Shown: piece by piece, positions 46,434-58,957 of the stretch
Numbering within the stretch: the first letter of the stretch is position 1
Layout: each line of letters opens with the position of its first letter
From: Zelopaecilomyces penicillatus
Taxonomy: Eukaryota > Ascomycota > Sordariomycetes > Hypocreales > Pseudodiploosporaceae
Length of the DNA: 64,000 nucleotides
Reading direction: 5' to 3'
Assembly (NCBI GenBank): GCA_005765155.1
Contig: VCCP01000001.1
Coordinates: 2,356,001-2,420,000, forward strand
Position numbers and translations under genes: made by a program
Notes under the pieces: model-generated
The model's database searches: none
Told to the model about the DNA's origin: nothing
The model's input: only the letters and a program-made list of their open reading frames with translations

Positions 46434-47331
46434 TTATCGGGCTGGCTGAGCACCAGAGCCGGGTTGACGACCGCCTTGCTGCTGGGCCATGCGGTTGGAC
46501 CTATTGTATGTTAGCGGAGGGGCGCATACCTTTCAGTTGTTTCAAAGAGAACTCACATCATGCTTCGGCTGGCAAATGAGACGATCAACATGAATAGCCA
46601 GTTGGGAAGAAGGCCAAAGGCCCACATGGCGTATCCGTAAGGGACAGAGAGACCCAGCTCAGCCACCTTGCCATCAAAGGGATGGAACCAAGAGTCAAGC
46701 AAAACGAAACCAGGTCGGTTGTCGGCAGCCTGAAGGTTGACGAGTGTCTCCGACGTGGTGGTGGTGAGGTTGAGCCTCTTCTTGTAGATATCAATAGGCG
46801 CCGGGGCTGGGAGCATATCGAAAGCCCAGATGGATCCAGGACCGGCCGACCAGCTATTACAAAGGATGGGTTGGTCGTCGCAATTGAGCATACCCACTTG
46901 CGGCGCGCCAGGGAGAATGGCAAATTTGGCGGCTGTCTCGTTGAAAGCCTTTTCGATATTGTCGCAATGGCCTAATGGAAAATAAATGAGTCTAAACAAG
47001 CTGCGAAAGGGGATGTTTTTGAGGGCCTACCGAAGCATGTCTTATTCCTGCCGGTGATAAGCACCCACCACTCTTCAGGGGTCTTGGCGTTGGGAAGAAC
47101 GGGCCCATATAGAGTCTCCTTCCAGTTCTCAAGCGTCAAAACGGAGAGCTTCATAGATCCGACCTTGGCCTGCAGAGCGGCGACAGGGTCATGGATGCTT
47201 GGATTCGGGATGTACGACCCAAACTGCCCCAAGATGTTCTGGAACTGAGCCTTGTACTGGTCCAGGGGGGAATCCTGGGCAGCACAGAGAGCGGGCAGAG
47301 CCGCGACGATGGCGGAGGCGGAGACACGCAT
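46434..47331 (-). CDS. ER thioredoxin-fold-like membrane protein, function unknown
   Basis: Three exons (47031-47331, 46557-46971, 46434-46500) join in phase to 260 residues. Seen: signal peptide (MRVSASAIVAALPALCAAQ), a predicted thioredoxin-like domain (EEWWVLITGRNKTCFGRHCD, then KFAILPGAPQVGMLNCDDQP and LCNSWSAGPGSIWAFDM), and a C-terminal transmembrane helix about YGYAMWAFGLLPNWLFMLIV followed by a short cytosolic tail ending GRQPGSGAQPAR. The motif where thioredoxins have CxxC reads CFGRHC. I recall a family of such proteins annotated in filamentous fungi as hypothetical or wrongly as peptidyl-tRNA hydrolase; no function is known to me. It is divergent from CENP-Q with about 600 bp between starts. 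Confidence 0.8.
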
Positions 47332-47936
47332 GGTGAAGAGTTGCGATTTCTAAACGCCAGTGATGTCAGCCGTTGGTTCCACAATATGCTAACCGTAGCG
47401 TCGAGCAGAGTTACATCCTATATACACGTACCTTGGGAAGCTCTGGGGTATGGTGTCAAAGAGAAGAGATCGATTTTGGGATGGAAGTCAGCCGACAATT
47501 GATGGACGCGACGGGGAAAAGATGTGATGGGGGAGAATGGATGGAAATAGCAAAATGCGCAATGTGGCCGGTAGCCTATCTAGGATTCCAGGAGAATTGT
47601 TTTGTTGGCCAGCAACGACCGCGTGGGTGGGAAAGCTTAGCCAAGCTCAATTAAGCAGCCCTGGTGTGAGTGAAGAGTGGGGCCGCAGGGACGACGCGCT
47701 ATTGATTGCAGCACCACTGCACTGGACATCAGTCAAAGCTCCAAGTCCACAGTGCTGTGAGCCAAATACAGCGGGGACGGATCGGCCCTTCAGGGTCCCC
47801 CAGCAATCGACAACCGCTGTAATACTCCGTCATATCAAACGGTTAGGTTGTCTTATCTGCGACGATACAAGGTGGCTATGGCTGCATCTTCAACCTCCAC
47901 AACCCACCCTCATACTAATTAATACCAGCTTCCACA
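47332..47936. other. Divergent promoter of ER protein gene and CENP-Q
   Basis: About 600 bp. No gene. The open frame 47537-48127 (+) runs through it but is only a shadow across the promoter and CENP-Q exon 2. Confidence 0.35.
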
Positions 47937-49883
47937 ATGGTATGTTACCGATGAGTTATTACATATTGAAACACAAATCCAAGTCATCGTTTACTAACAA
48001 AAATTGGGTGATTTTTCTAGGCACCCACGTCCCCAAGTCAGAAGCGCAAACGCGGTCGCCCACCCAGCGCGTCCAAATTAGATGCAGACGCGTCGCAAAG
48101 TCGCAATGCTGTCGCCGAGGAATATGACGCCGATGCAGATGAGGGCACACGCGCGAAGAAACGGGGGAGGCCGAGGACGAACACAGAAACCACTGAAGTA
48201 GCTCCAGATCTACTCCCAGCTCATCAACCCAGCCGGGTTCGCAGACGCCAAGCAAAAGGCGACAAGTCGGAGGGGGCAGTGTCAGTGAATGCGCAAGAGG
48301 AAGAGTCTTCGACACGGACGAAACGGAAACGAGGTCGCCCATCTCTGAACAATACGGGAGCCGAGACAGAAGGCAATAGTGGTGGCGGGCCATCACAGCA
48401 GGAAACGCAAGCAGTGCCGGTGATCAGTTTGGAACAGGAGCACCAAGGCTCAGAGATGCAGCCTAGTCCACAGAGGAAGCGTCGCAGAAGACCTACAGAG
48501 AAACGTGGTGAAGCAGAGACGGATGCCCAAGAACAAGCAGTACAACCCGCAACCCGAAAGAAAAGAGTCCCCCCCTCACCACAAGCACAACCCGAGGAAC
48601 CACAGCCGGGGGAGCAACAGCCGAAGCGTCGGAAGCGCGGAAGACAGTCTTTGCAGGACGTGCTACCTTCTGAAGCGCAGAACAAGGGCGCCGCAACGGG
48701 CAAGAGCGGGCGTTCGCGCAAGCAGAATGAGACCAATGGCGATGGTGACGGCAATGAAAAGGAGAAGCAGAAGGGGAGAAAACAGCAACGGAGGTCACTT
48801 GGAGAAGAAGCCAACTCACGGCCTAGATCTCGAGCTGAGGCTGTGGCTCCTCCGGCTAATCGTGCCGATACATCTCAAGGACAGGCCCAAGAACGTCGTC
48901 GTGCTAGCCCGAACCCCGATGCCGAAGACGACGATTTCCCTCCGTCGCCCCTCAAGCCATATCCACACATCGCGCCCCGTGTTCGCCGTATCCGCCAGTC
49001 TGTGATTGAAGCAAAGTGGAGCACTCTCGCTGGATCTGCACTCTCCGCGGTGTCCCTGACGTTGCAGCTCGCGCACCGGCCTATCCTCCAGCGTTTGTCC
49101 AACACTCAACAACGCCGTGACTTCACATCCGCAGCGCTGAGGCTCATCACCCACCGCATCAACCGCAAAATATCCCGGGGCTTACCATTCCCGCCGGCGT
49201 CAATGATCACGCGGCGGCCCCGTGGTGGTAAGGGGGGCGGTGAGTCTGATAGCGGCCGGGCAGCCGAATTGGACTTTGAGAGTGTGCTGGATGCGAAGCA
49301 GGCGCTTGAGCGACAGCTTGACCCTGCGCTGCATGCCGTGGAGCTGCTTACTCGGGAAAAGGGGAGGATGGAGAAGGAGCTGGAAAGAGATTATGAAACA
49401 CTGCGGAACCTGGAATCTAGCGCCAGGGGTCAGGCTAGGGAGGTACGGGGCCTCTTGAAAAAAGCACATGTTCTTGCGCCAGTTCCTGAAGCTGGAGGAG
49501 AGTCGCATCGGGGGGAGAGATTGGAGAGGAAACTTCTCTTTACACCTAATGACGAGGCCGCTGCTTCAGCTGGCCTTTTCCACGTAAGTGTTCATCGCTA
49601 ACCCCCCTTTTTTCATTGTCATGGTTCAAATCCTATTTCCGAAAAGACCATTGCGCTAACATGAGATCTGATCTACTCCATATAGGATCTGGAAGATGAG
49701 GAAACCAAATCCCTGGCCCTTCAGCTGGGAGGTCATATAGAGAGTATCAGGAACAATCTACAACAGACGGACGGCGTCATTGGCGAAATGGCGCGCAGTC
49801 GAGCAGCCCTACGGGGCGTGCTGTCTAAACACGTAAACCAGGCGCAGTATGAGCATGTCGTGCTTGGCCCAACAGCACGATAA
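47937..49883 (+). CDS. Inner kinetochore protein CENP-Q/Fta7 family (Okp1-like), with AT-hook-like motifs
   Basis: Three exons: ATG alone (47937-47939), 48021-49583, 49686-49883, giving 587 residues. The N-terminal half is disordered and basic with repeated AT-hook-like cores (KRKRGRPP, KKRGRPRT, KRKRGRPS, RRKRGRQS). The C-terminal half (about residue 320 on) is helical: VIEAKWSTLAGSALSAVSLT, HRPILQRLSN, RLITHRINRKISRGLPFPPA, then coiled coil (AKQALERQLDPALHAVELLT, ERDYETLRNLESSARGQ), which fits CENP-Q/Fta7. Known role: CENP-Q/Okp1 binds CENP-U/Ame1 in the COMA part of the inner kinetochore. The 3-nt first exon is supported by the donor GTATGT directly after ATG and the acceptor TTTCTAG before GCACCC. 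Assignment is by pattern, not search. Confidence 0.82.
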
Positions 49884-50829
49884 GGAAGAATTACCAAAAC
49901 ATGGCCCGGCCAGGGGGGAGAGGGGTTGCTTTCTGTTCATTGTTTTATGGGGGGGGGGTTGCTTTCTAGTGATTCAAGCATGGAGTGGACAAAAAAGGGA
50001 TACTATCAAGGCTGAAGGAGTTAATTTGGTTTTTGGCTAAACGGCATATCTCGGTAGAAAACACGACTGGGACTGTCTCTGGATGAACTGTTCTTTACGA
50101 TATCTGTCGGATACAGGGAATGAATATATGAACACAATAAGCTTTGGACACGCACATCAATTCTAGTTGCTAATCAAATCTGAGTGCTAGATTTAGTCAT
50201 GAATACCTTGTGATGGATAACATGACTCAGTTTTCATATTTGTTCTTCTTCAACTTTGGCATTCTCATCCAGAATACGCAGCGCGGGTTAAACCCCATTC
50301 CGCCTGTTGATGGTTTCACTATTTAGGAACATGAGCACAAACTACGCAAGCGAAAGATCACAAGAGGTGTCAAAGGATGTTGAGTAGCATGAAATATTTG
50401 AAGTGCTATGTGTTTTTTGTATTTTTATTGTGTTTTTTTCTAATCCAAACAGCACCGCAAGTCTTGTCATCCCTCTGCTCCTGAGGATATGCCAGCCAGT
50501 CAAATGAAGAAAAAAGAAAGATGGATACACCCAACCAAGCCATAGAAAACGACAAGGGTTGAAGAGAAAAGAAGAAGAAGATGAGAGAAGAGAAGAAGAA
50601 AACGAAACCATGGGTTCTCTCATAAATTGCATTTCTATCTACAAAAGCAGGAATTGGTCAAAATGTTTGTTTCGAAAGGGATGAACGAATGGTGTAAATT
50701 TCTTCCTCTCCCCTTTCCCAAAAAGGAAAAAAGAAACAAAAGTCCGAGCCAAGTTCCCTCAAGTTCCAGCAAGCCCCCAGCATTGAACTTATGCTAAATC
50801 AACCTAGTGAGGAGAGGTCCGGCATCTGT
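49884..50829. other. Convergent 3' regions
   Basis: About 950 bp between CENP-Q and the mucin-like gene. Only a G9 run at about 49951-49959 and purine-rich stretches (AAGAAGAAGATGAGAGAAG near 50571) are seen. Confidence 0.3.
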
Positions 50830-52059
50830 TTAGCGACGCAAACGGACGAATCCGGAGGGAGCGCCGGTACCGGTAGGAAGGACGATGCCGGTAGGGGCAG
50901 TGCCACTAGGAAGGCCGGCGCCGCTGGTGATGGTGCCGTTGTTGACGGGGTAGGGTACAACGGTGACGGTGGCCTGCATGGTGGTGGTGGAATCAGGGGG
51001 GCAGTCCTCGTCATCGTTGCCTCCGTTACCGCCGTTGCCGCCGTTGCCATTATCACCATTGCCTCCGTTGCCACCATCGTTGCCACCATTGTTACCATTG
51101 TCACCATTGCCGCCGTTACCACCATTGCCGGGAGTGGGCTGAGCCTTGTAGGTAATGGCAGGGGGTTGAGTGGGCAGGTTGTTGCCACCATCGGGGCACA
51201 TGGTCACATAAACGGTGGAGGCGGGCGCGGTGACGGTCTCCTTCGCGACGGTAACGGTGACAGTTTCCTTGGGAGCGTCGTTGCAGCCCTCATTGTTGGA
51301 GCCAGGTGCGGTCTCGCCAGGGTTGGGAACAGTGACAGTACGGGTGGAGGTGGAGGTGGCAGTCGTGGTGGTGGTAGGCTCGCCACCGTTTGCTCCGTTG
51401 TTACCGCCGCCCTGGGGCCGGGTGATGGTCATGGTCTTTGTGGACTTGATGGTGGAAACGACGGTGGTTGTGACCACAGCTCCTTCAGGGCCGACAGTCG
51501 TCAGGGTCTGGGTGGTGACAACCTCCTCAACTGATGTTGTGATATCACCAGCGGGCTTGGGGACAACAGCGGTGGTGATGGTCAATGGCGCCTCAGTTGC
51601 CGTAGCTGTGTTCAGGCCGCCATTATGCTCATTTACGACGGAGGAAGAAATGCTAGAGGCATCAGTGACAGGGCATACGGTCGTGGTCAGGACAACAGTA
51701 TCCGTGACGAGGACTGTGGTGCGGTCCTTTTCAGGAATGGCCGTGGGGTTAGCGGGACAGTTGGTGACGGTAGGTGCACAGCTGGTGATTGTGCGAATCT
51801 CCGTTGCGATGACGGTGATTGTTGTCGAAGGGCCCGGAGCGTTCTCAACGGGAGCAGTTCCAATGGGAGCAGTTCCAACGGGGGCGGTGCCGATGGGAGC
51901 AGTGGCCATAGGAGCAGTTGGGTAAGGGGCAGCTTCCACGGGTGCGGTCTCACCAGGAACTGTACCATTGCCTCGAGGGAAATGCATATGGCGAACATGG
52001 CTGCCGGCAGATGCCAGAGCAGTAAAGAGTCCAAGTGTAGCGACGGCGACGGACTTCAT
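50830..52059 (-). CDS. Secreted Thr/Ser-rich mucin-like protein with Gly-Asn repeats
   Basis: Single exon, 409 residues from ATG 52059 (MKSVAVATLGLFTALASAG, a signal peptide). After it come repeats of the type TAPIGTAPVGTAPIGTAPV (about residues 45-70), long Thr/Val/Ser stretches suited to O-mannosylation, scattered Cys pairs (SCAPTVTNCP), and a Gly-Asn-rich array GNGGNGGNGDNGNNGGN (about residues 325-365). The last residues (SGFVRLRR) are polar, so a GPI anchor signal is absent; it is probably secreted or bound in the wall. Function is not recognised; similar proteins act in adhesion or surface masking, which is only inference. A 247-codon frame on the plus strand over this gene is a shadow of the repeats. 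Start chosen because upstream in-frame codons lack a signal peptide. Confidence 0.82.
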   Translation of the reverse strand: MKSVAVATLGLFTALASAGSHVRHMHFPRGNGTVPGETAPVEAAPYPTAPMATAPIGTAPVGTAPIGTAPVENAPGPSTTITVIATEIRTITSCAPTVTNCPANPTAIPEKDRTTVLVTDTVVLTTTVCPVTDASSISSSVVNEHNGGLNTATATEAPLTITTAVVPKPAGDITTSVEEVVTTQTLTTVGPEGAVVTTTVVSTIKSTKTMTITRPQGGGNNGANGGEPTTTTTATSTSTRTVTVPNPGETAPGSNNEGCNDAPKETVTVTVAKETVTAPASTVYVTMCPDGGNNLPTQPPAITYKAQPTPGNGGNGGNGDNGNNGGNDGGNGGNGDNGNGGNGGNGGNDDEDCPPDSTTTMQATVTVVPYPVNNGTITSGAGLPSGTAPTGIVLPTGTGAPSGFVRLRR

Positions 52060-55000
52060 TTTTGCGATTGGTATATATGTCAATATAGATACTTGAGTAG
52101 TCCTATATAATATATGTGGAGACTTTTCTGAGGTTGATGTTCGGCCAGCGGTTTTATGAGTTTTCTTTTCTCTTATCCCCAGCTTCTTTCGAAGTCGATA
52201 AAAGTGTTCTTGCTCGGAAGATTTGATAGAACGTGGTAGCAGTGAGCGAAAATCAATTTCGCATCAAAAAAAGAGACAAACACAGTTTGCTCTCAAGAAG
52301 GGTTATCGACGATCGACGTCGATGAGAGTTGAGATAGTTATCTGTAGAGGATTTTCTGTTTCGAAAAGGACTGTGTAAGCAAAAACAATTGGAGGACAAA
52401 GGAATGGAAACAGTCTTGAAGACTGGGTGAAAAAGTGAGAGACAAGAGCAAGATCTGGGGATAGGATGGGAAGGAAAAAGAAGCGAAGGGGCTAGGAGTC
52501 GAGGTGGACAGGCCGGCCTTTTTGTTGCCTGTGGACCAGACGAGATGGATGGCAGACTCACACCAGACACGCCTATGTCAGGCCCATATAACGCCTCCAG
52601 TCCCTATAATAGCATCTCTAATCCGTGTACGAATCCATCCAACGCCGATAATGACCACACAGACACTTTGCAGCCACCGTTTTGACGGTCGGTGCTGGAG
52701 AACTAACTCTGCAGGCAGCATCCTTACCAGCTATTGGATTGGCCTGCCACGGGTTGCACTGGATGGGCACCCTGACCAGACGGAACGCCTCTGCGGCTCC
52801 GCCGGCGGCAGCGAGGAAACCATGGCACACACGATTCTCTTCCTTGGCTGAGGTTGGCCTGGTAGGGGGGTGTTGTGGTGATGGCGGATTGGCGGATTGG
52901 CGGATGTTGGTGAGTGGTTGGGTGGTATAGATGATGATGTAATTGGTGGTTGTGGAGTGCTGTAGTACCTCGTTGGGTGGGACACGCCGACCAGAAGAGC
53001 CCTGAAGAGGGGAAAGGCTGGAGCGCTCTGGCGTTGGCGGCGTTTTGGACCCCTTCTAGCTCAGGGGAACGGCGGATGCAGGTACAGGACCTGAGACACG
53101 CTGGTGGCCAATCGAGCTGCCCACCAAAACACGGAGGGTGGAGGCGGCTGCACGAAATTCACGATAGGAGGGACTTGATGAAAAGACCAAAGGGGGGTGG
53201 GGTGGGGGCCACGACCAGTCCGGTAGGTGGTTTAGCTTGGCGATGTGGGATTGGGATGCCAGTGATTGTTGTTGTCGTATTCAGAGAGGAGAAAGAGAGA
53301 GAGTTGTAATACTTGTAATATGAATAGGTACGTACGCATATATGGGAGGTAGGTACTAACCTTACAAAGACGCAAGAGGCATACGAATACGTTACGTACA
53401 TACTGTAGTAGGTACTATTATATGCAATTATTATACAGGCACAGACAACCACCACACCATCCACCCACCTGACACCAGACAGACAACTCCCCACGATGCC
53501 GCTATAAATCCCGAGGGCATCACAACAACGCCCTTCTCATCCACACCCAAAACACCTAGGACCTCAAGTGTGCCCGCTCTGGCATCGCCTGCAGTGCGTT
53601 CACTTGTCTATGGTTCATGAGCTCGTTCAAGGTGGGGGGTCAGCCAGGCAAGGTTCCTCCTTTGTTCGTTGACCCCAGATGATGGCATCAATACCTCACC
53701 CCGTTCTATAGGCTTCATCGAGGTTTATTTGTAACAAAGTGTTGATACAATGCGACGCACCCTTTAACCTGTTCACACAACGGCTTGACCGCCAGCATGG
53801 AACATCGATGGTATTAAGGTTGTTCCTGGTTCATTCTCCTATTCTTCTCTCTCTCTCCCTCTTTGGGTCCCTTTGGGTATGGCCTCCTCTTTTTTCATCT
53901 CGTGTGTTCCTTCTCATCGCCAAACTACCTATTGAGAGAAGACAAGACGACGTGGCATCAGGACCAGAATGCTACCGCTGATCACCATGGGTAGGCTTGT
54001 CGTTCTGCAGGCGCAGCAAGCCGAGACGACGCCCTAGATAGCTGGGCGCCGCAGATTTACATGGAAATCAGTGAATCCTCCGTTAATATTGTTATTATTA
54101 GCAATGAGCATCTAGTTTCGGGGTATCTCAAGAGTGCGGCGTCGAGAATTCAACGATGATCTCGTATTTCGCATGTTTGGAGACGCCGGTAGCTGGCATT
54201 GCCCACTGTCATCTTGAAATGTACGCAAGTCCGTACGTATTATTACATGTTCATCGGTGGATAATGGATGATGGAAGGTAGGTAATAGATGGTAGACGTC
54301 GAAACTGAGGGGTGTGGCTCCATCAACTGAAACGACACCCTCCTCGCAATATCGTCTTTTTAGGCTGTCGCCGTGAAACACAAAGCCCACTTGAACAACG
54401 ATACATCGGTTGGTGCAGCAGTGTGCATTAACTTCTTCTGTTCTTGGCAGCATGTCCTGATTCTGAGTTCGTTTTTACCAGCAACGGCATAATTGTGATG
54501 AGGCAGGAATCTTCCAAAGTGGGGGGGGGGGGTTGTACGTTCTTCTCTTGTTTGGCATCGGCTGGAGAATATATTTAGCATCAGCACGCTTTCCGACCTC
54601 GATGTCTATGCGATCATGTCCTTGGGCGCTTGAAAATGGTGGCACGGTCGGGTTCGTGATACTTGTCTCACAGCTAAATGGCCTCGGGCGCTTTCCACAG
54701 CAGGCCACTATTGAGCCCCTTCATTGCTATCTTCCATTTCCGGCGCGGCTGAGCGCCGTCATAGATGGGATTTTATCTTAACAGGGCTTCGTACTTCTAC
54801 GAGTTCAGAGTAATTAGCGGGCTTGTCGTGCTGGCCAAGACTTCCAAGCCTAGATGGATCGTCCATGGCAAAATGAGATGCGCGTCGACTCGTCCAGGGC
54901 TGCTGATGTAAATGTGCCTTGCCGCCCACTTTCCACCGAGGCGCCGTGCCCGTCAGATGAGAGAGTTTCCTCCCCCGGCTACCTGCAACTAATAAAAACC

Positions 55001-56091
55001 CAAAGCAAACAAGTTGACAAAGTCGGTCTGGCCACGGCGTTTCGGCTGCCTCGACCCGAGTGCCTGGGCTGGCTGTGCCTGACCAAGTCCAAGTCCCGGG
55101 ATCCAGGGTTCAAATCACCGATGCCGCGGACTTGCGCACGACGATTATCACAACTCCGGAACTCGCACTCTCCATCCTGGCTCATTGGGGCGACGCCACC
55201 GGGTTGTTTTTTTTCACAAACTTTACTTGATACGGTCTGTGAGATTACAAGGCCCACCCACTGGAGTCCGGAAGCAGCATCCCGTTCAAAATAAAGTCGT
55301 GATCTCAGCTTGTTAATCATGCCACACATTTATGTCACTAACCGACTACTTCGACTTCGGAATGTTTGTTCTCCGTGATGCGAGCTCTGAACCGGGGGTG
55401 GACCGGTTAGCCATGCGTCACAGACAAACAGGCAGCCTCATGTATCAAGAACAGATCCTGTCTAATCTTGAATCCTGCAAGCCTGTGACAAATATGATGG
55501 GCACCTTACTTCTGTGGCGTTGAATCAATCCATAAATATGGCGCGGCCCTGGTTACTCGCCCTATTTCGTCCAGTGCTCAGCCAAAATAGCAGGTAGAAA
55601 AAGCCCTATCAGGTAGTGATTTTCATTTCCGTTCAAGTCATCTAGTCATTACAAGCCAGTTTGAGAATAATATCCCAAGTTTTCCACTAGATTAGCACTT
55701 TGGATGAGTTGATGATTTCATCTTGACATCAGCTGGTGCCAGACCATTTGGCTTTACCAACGTGATATCTGCCAGCGCCTTTAATTGTTATTCACAAAAT
55801 CCACGGTTAATATTAAAAGGGAAAAACAAAACAAAATGAGATCATTGGGAATAGAGGCTCAAAACATCATTTCAATCATTATCATGGTAGACGAATAATG
55901 GTCAACACCTCTTGAAAACAGCAATCGTGACCCACTGTCCATCCAGACACACACTAACCTGCCGCATTAATTCCGCCCGCTACGTAATCCATCTACAGAG
56001 CCATCACGGCCTAATTTTAGAACTTCAATTACAAATAGCAACCTCTCACCCTAAACGCCAACAAGCTGTCAACGTCAATGTCCCACTCACA
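52060..56091. other. Long intergenic region
   Basis: 4.0 kb, the longest gap in the window. The left 450 bp are probably the promoter and leader of the mucin-like gene. I tested frames at 52504-53309, 53739-53981, 54112-54787 and 54854-55329: none has a recognisable domain or consistent splice pattern. G10 runs near 54524 and AT-rich sequence at 55550-55900 are seen. No tRNA: a GGGTTCAAATC string near 55107 does not fold with its flanks into a T arm. Confidence 0.35.
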
Positions 56092-58957
56092 ATGACGGAC
56101 GCCGCAGCTGCACGCAACAGCCAAACCAAGGTGCTTGAAACTATAGTAGAGGCTGGGGAAAAAGCCTTTGATCCGTCAGCTGAGACCGCGAGCCGAGAGA
56201 TTAGGCTTCGCGAGTACAATGACCTCATTGAAAGGTAGACGGGCACCTCCTCAAGGACTGAGATCTGCCATCAGGAATAGAGGGATTCTGACTGAATGCT
56301 CAGAACTGAGACATGGCTTCTCTTGCCTACGCTGAATGCGCTGATCAAGCCCAAAGTGCTTCCGCCATGGCTGGCGCAGCCTTTAATGCAAACACTCACG
56401 CGCTTGCCTCTGCGACCTGATGGTGTGCGAGCGACTATGGAATTTGTCTTTTCCGTCCACCCGAGCAACAGCGGCCAAACGGCTGATCCTAGTAATCAAG
56501 GGAAACAAAGGGCTGCTATTACACATGAAGCTGTGGCCGTTGCCACCAAACTGCTGTCTTCTGTGCCAGCATCCATGACGGCCGATGTTTGGTTTCAGGG
56601 TATTTCCGGCCAACTTTTTGCATTGATCGACGGACAAGCTGGTCCGGAAATTGCCAGAACAGCAGCACAGATTGTTGGCTTTGGAATTCTAGGGAAGAAG
56701 CAATTCGGCGCACCCGGTATTTACAACACACTCAATAAAAAAGGCAACGAGGTACAAAAATGGTATTAGCTAACTAGTCTTGTTCACAGGTGCTCCTGGA
56801 TGGAAAAGGTTTGTTGAACCAATACTGCAGGATGTTAACCCATCCATGATACAAACATCCGACAATGAGTCGTCCTCAGCGGCTGGGGGTGACCAAGTCG
56901 AAATTGTAAACCTCGGGGTGGAGCAGATTCTTGTTGCAGCACAAGCCTTAGAGCGGTCTCTCCGCAGACTCCAAACCCTCATTATGTCCAATCCATCCCC
57001 AGGGTTGTGTCGGAGAGTCCTTAAGCCTGTTTTAATGCCACTGTGGACACTGGTTTCCTGGCCCAGTCCTTCCGTCGAGACCGAAAGGCGGTTCTGTAAA
57101 ACCGCACGAGGCCTCTTGCAGACTTACATGAGGCTTTTTGGGACATTTGATAGTATCCTGCCATTTATCAAAAACTTACTACATAATGGATCTGTGGATG
57201 AAGGAGAAACTGCCTGGAAATTTCGCACTGTCGCCGATGGCGGTATTAATGCCGTTAAGCAGCAAAAGTCTGCACGGAATGCGCAGACTCTGGATTTTGG
57301 GGAAGTTGGGAGCAAGTCCGCTACTCTAGTGGATGTGGTGGTCTCTGCATGTTCGGCAGAAGAAATCTCTTCAATATTTCTCCATCTTCTACGGGGCTGG
57401 ATTCAAGCATCCACAACTCAAGCAAACCAGATGATAAAGACCAGCATAGAGAATGATGACCCTGAATCCGCGATTCAAAGCCTCATTGAAGTGAACATAC
57501 TTCAGAGCATGATGGAAAAAGCTCCGGATAAGCTCGTCAGTCACTTCGACCAGCTGCTTGAACTTCTCAGTCAGGTTTTTAAAGCTGATGGCCAGTCCCC
57601 GCTCGGGGACGATGTTGTTATTGTGGCTCTTAGTTTACTTAACCTAGTCATCACTGCACCCACATTCCACAAATCGGATATCAATCCAGATGAGCTGAAG
57701 ATTGTTGAGGAGTCACTTGACAGGATAGGACACCAAGATCGACCAGATGTCTCAACAACTGCAAGGAACCTTGCAATGTTGCTAAAGTATCGGGACGACG
57801 TGGAACAGTCAACTGAGAAATCGGCAGCTCCAAGCACACGCCAGATAGAAGATCGGAGGATATATAACCTGGCTATGAACTACATCACAGGAGACGCCGA
57901 TAGTCCGCCTCCAGTAGTCTCTGAGGGACTGAATATGCTTTCTGGTCTCATTCTGGCTGAGAGTCCGATAATAGATATCACGGCTGTCATGGTTCTGCTG
58001 TCAAATCTACTTAAGGAAAAGGAGGACTATATCAATCTTCGAGTTATCAAAGTCTTCACACAGCTGGCCAACAAGCACCCAAAATCTACAATACGGGAAC
58101 TATTGGACAACTACTTGGATGCCCAGGAGAAATCAACAACAGACGTCCGTCTAAGATTTGGCGAAGCATTACTTCAGGTGATTGAGCGGCTAGGGGACAC
58201 ATTTACCGAGGAGGTTGCACAGAATGCAGGCGAAACGCTACTCTCCATTGCTGGCCGACGAGGATACCGACCAAAATCAATGGCCCGGCAGGCTAAAGAA
58301 GAAAAGCTTCGGGAAATGAAGAAAAACAAAGGAAAAAAGGCCAATGCCGAGGATGACGAGGACGAGTTGACTGAAGACGAAGATGAGACGGCAGAAGACA
58401 AGGCCAACAATGAGGTCCTAGCTCAAATCGTGCAAGGGTGGGAGAGTAAGAGAGGCAGTGAGGATATCCGCATGCGCACTTCGGCTCTCTCTATCTTTGG
58501 TAACAGCCTAGAGATCAACATTGTCGGTATGGGCCCGACCCTTGTATCTGCCGGAGTGGACCTCTGCATCAGCATCCTAGCCATGGAGCCAGAACTGGAG
58601 AAGGGTATCCTCCGCCGGGCCGCCATCCTAGTCATACTGAGCTTCGTGAGGGCCCTGGATAAAGCCAGGGACTCGAACCGCGCGCTTGGGTTCGGCCTGA
58701 CTGACGCAAGCCGCGAGGACATCCAGCGCACGCTGACTTACGTGGCTGGGACTGACAATGACGGACTTGTCCAGCAGCACGCCCAGGACGTGGTGGGGAG
58801 TCTGGAGAGTTGGGGCATGATCAGCCTGTTACCGAGACAGAGCGAAACGGGTACGGCGGGCATGACGCGGCTGGCAGGTCTGGTAGTGAATCCGGGAGTG
58901 ACACTGCCGGGAGTTGCGCAGCAGGGCTTACGTCCACGGATCGAGGAGGTGGAGTAG
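56092..58957 (+). CDS. RTP1/TANGO6-like HEAT-repeat protein (RNA polymerase II assembly/nuclear import)
   Basis: Three exons (56092-56234, 56304-56716, 56790-58957) join in phase to 907 residues. Known role: Rtp1 in yeast is needed to assemble RNA polymerase II and bring it into the nucleus; the animal relative TANGO6 acts in secretory organisation. Seen: helical repeats throughout; a block with RRIYNLAMNYITGDADSPPP then LNMLSGLILAESPIID and INLRVIKVFTQLANKHP (about 600-680), which fits the first Rtp1 C-terminal domain, and a second block RRAAILVILSFVRALDKARD near 820, which fits the second one, followed by a tail ending RPRIEEVE. A highly acidic, Lys-rich loop (EEKLREMKKNKGKKANAED, about 725-765) separates them. 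The intron-2 donor GTATTT at 56717 was chosen over GTACAA at 56752 because only the former keeps phase. Confidence 0.85.

Noticed and set aside
49616..49632. Possible tRNA T-loop (GGTTCAAATCC) in a CENP-Q intron
   Set aside because: No matching stem or D arm; it lies within a normal short intron.
50791..51534. 247-codon plus-strand frame over the mucin-like gene
   Set aside because: Mirror of its Gly-Asn and Thr repeats; composition is Gly/Val/Thr/Ile with no meaning.
55085..55130. Possible tRNA T-loop (GGGTTCAAATC)
   Set aside because: Flanking bases do not make a 5-bp T stem, and no A box or acceptor stem is found at the right distance.
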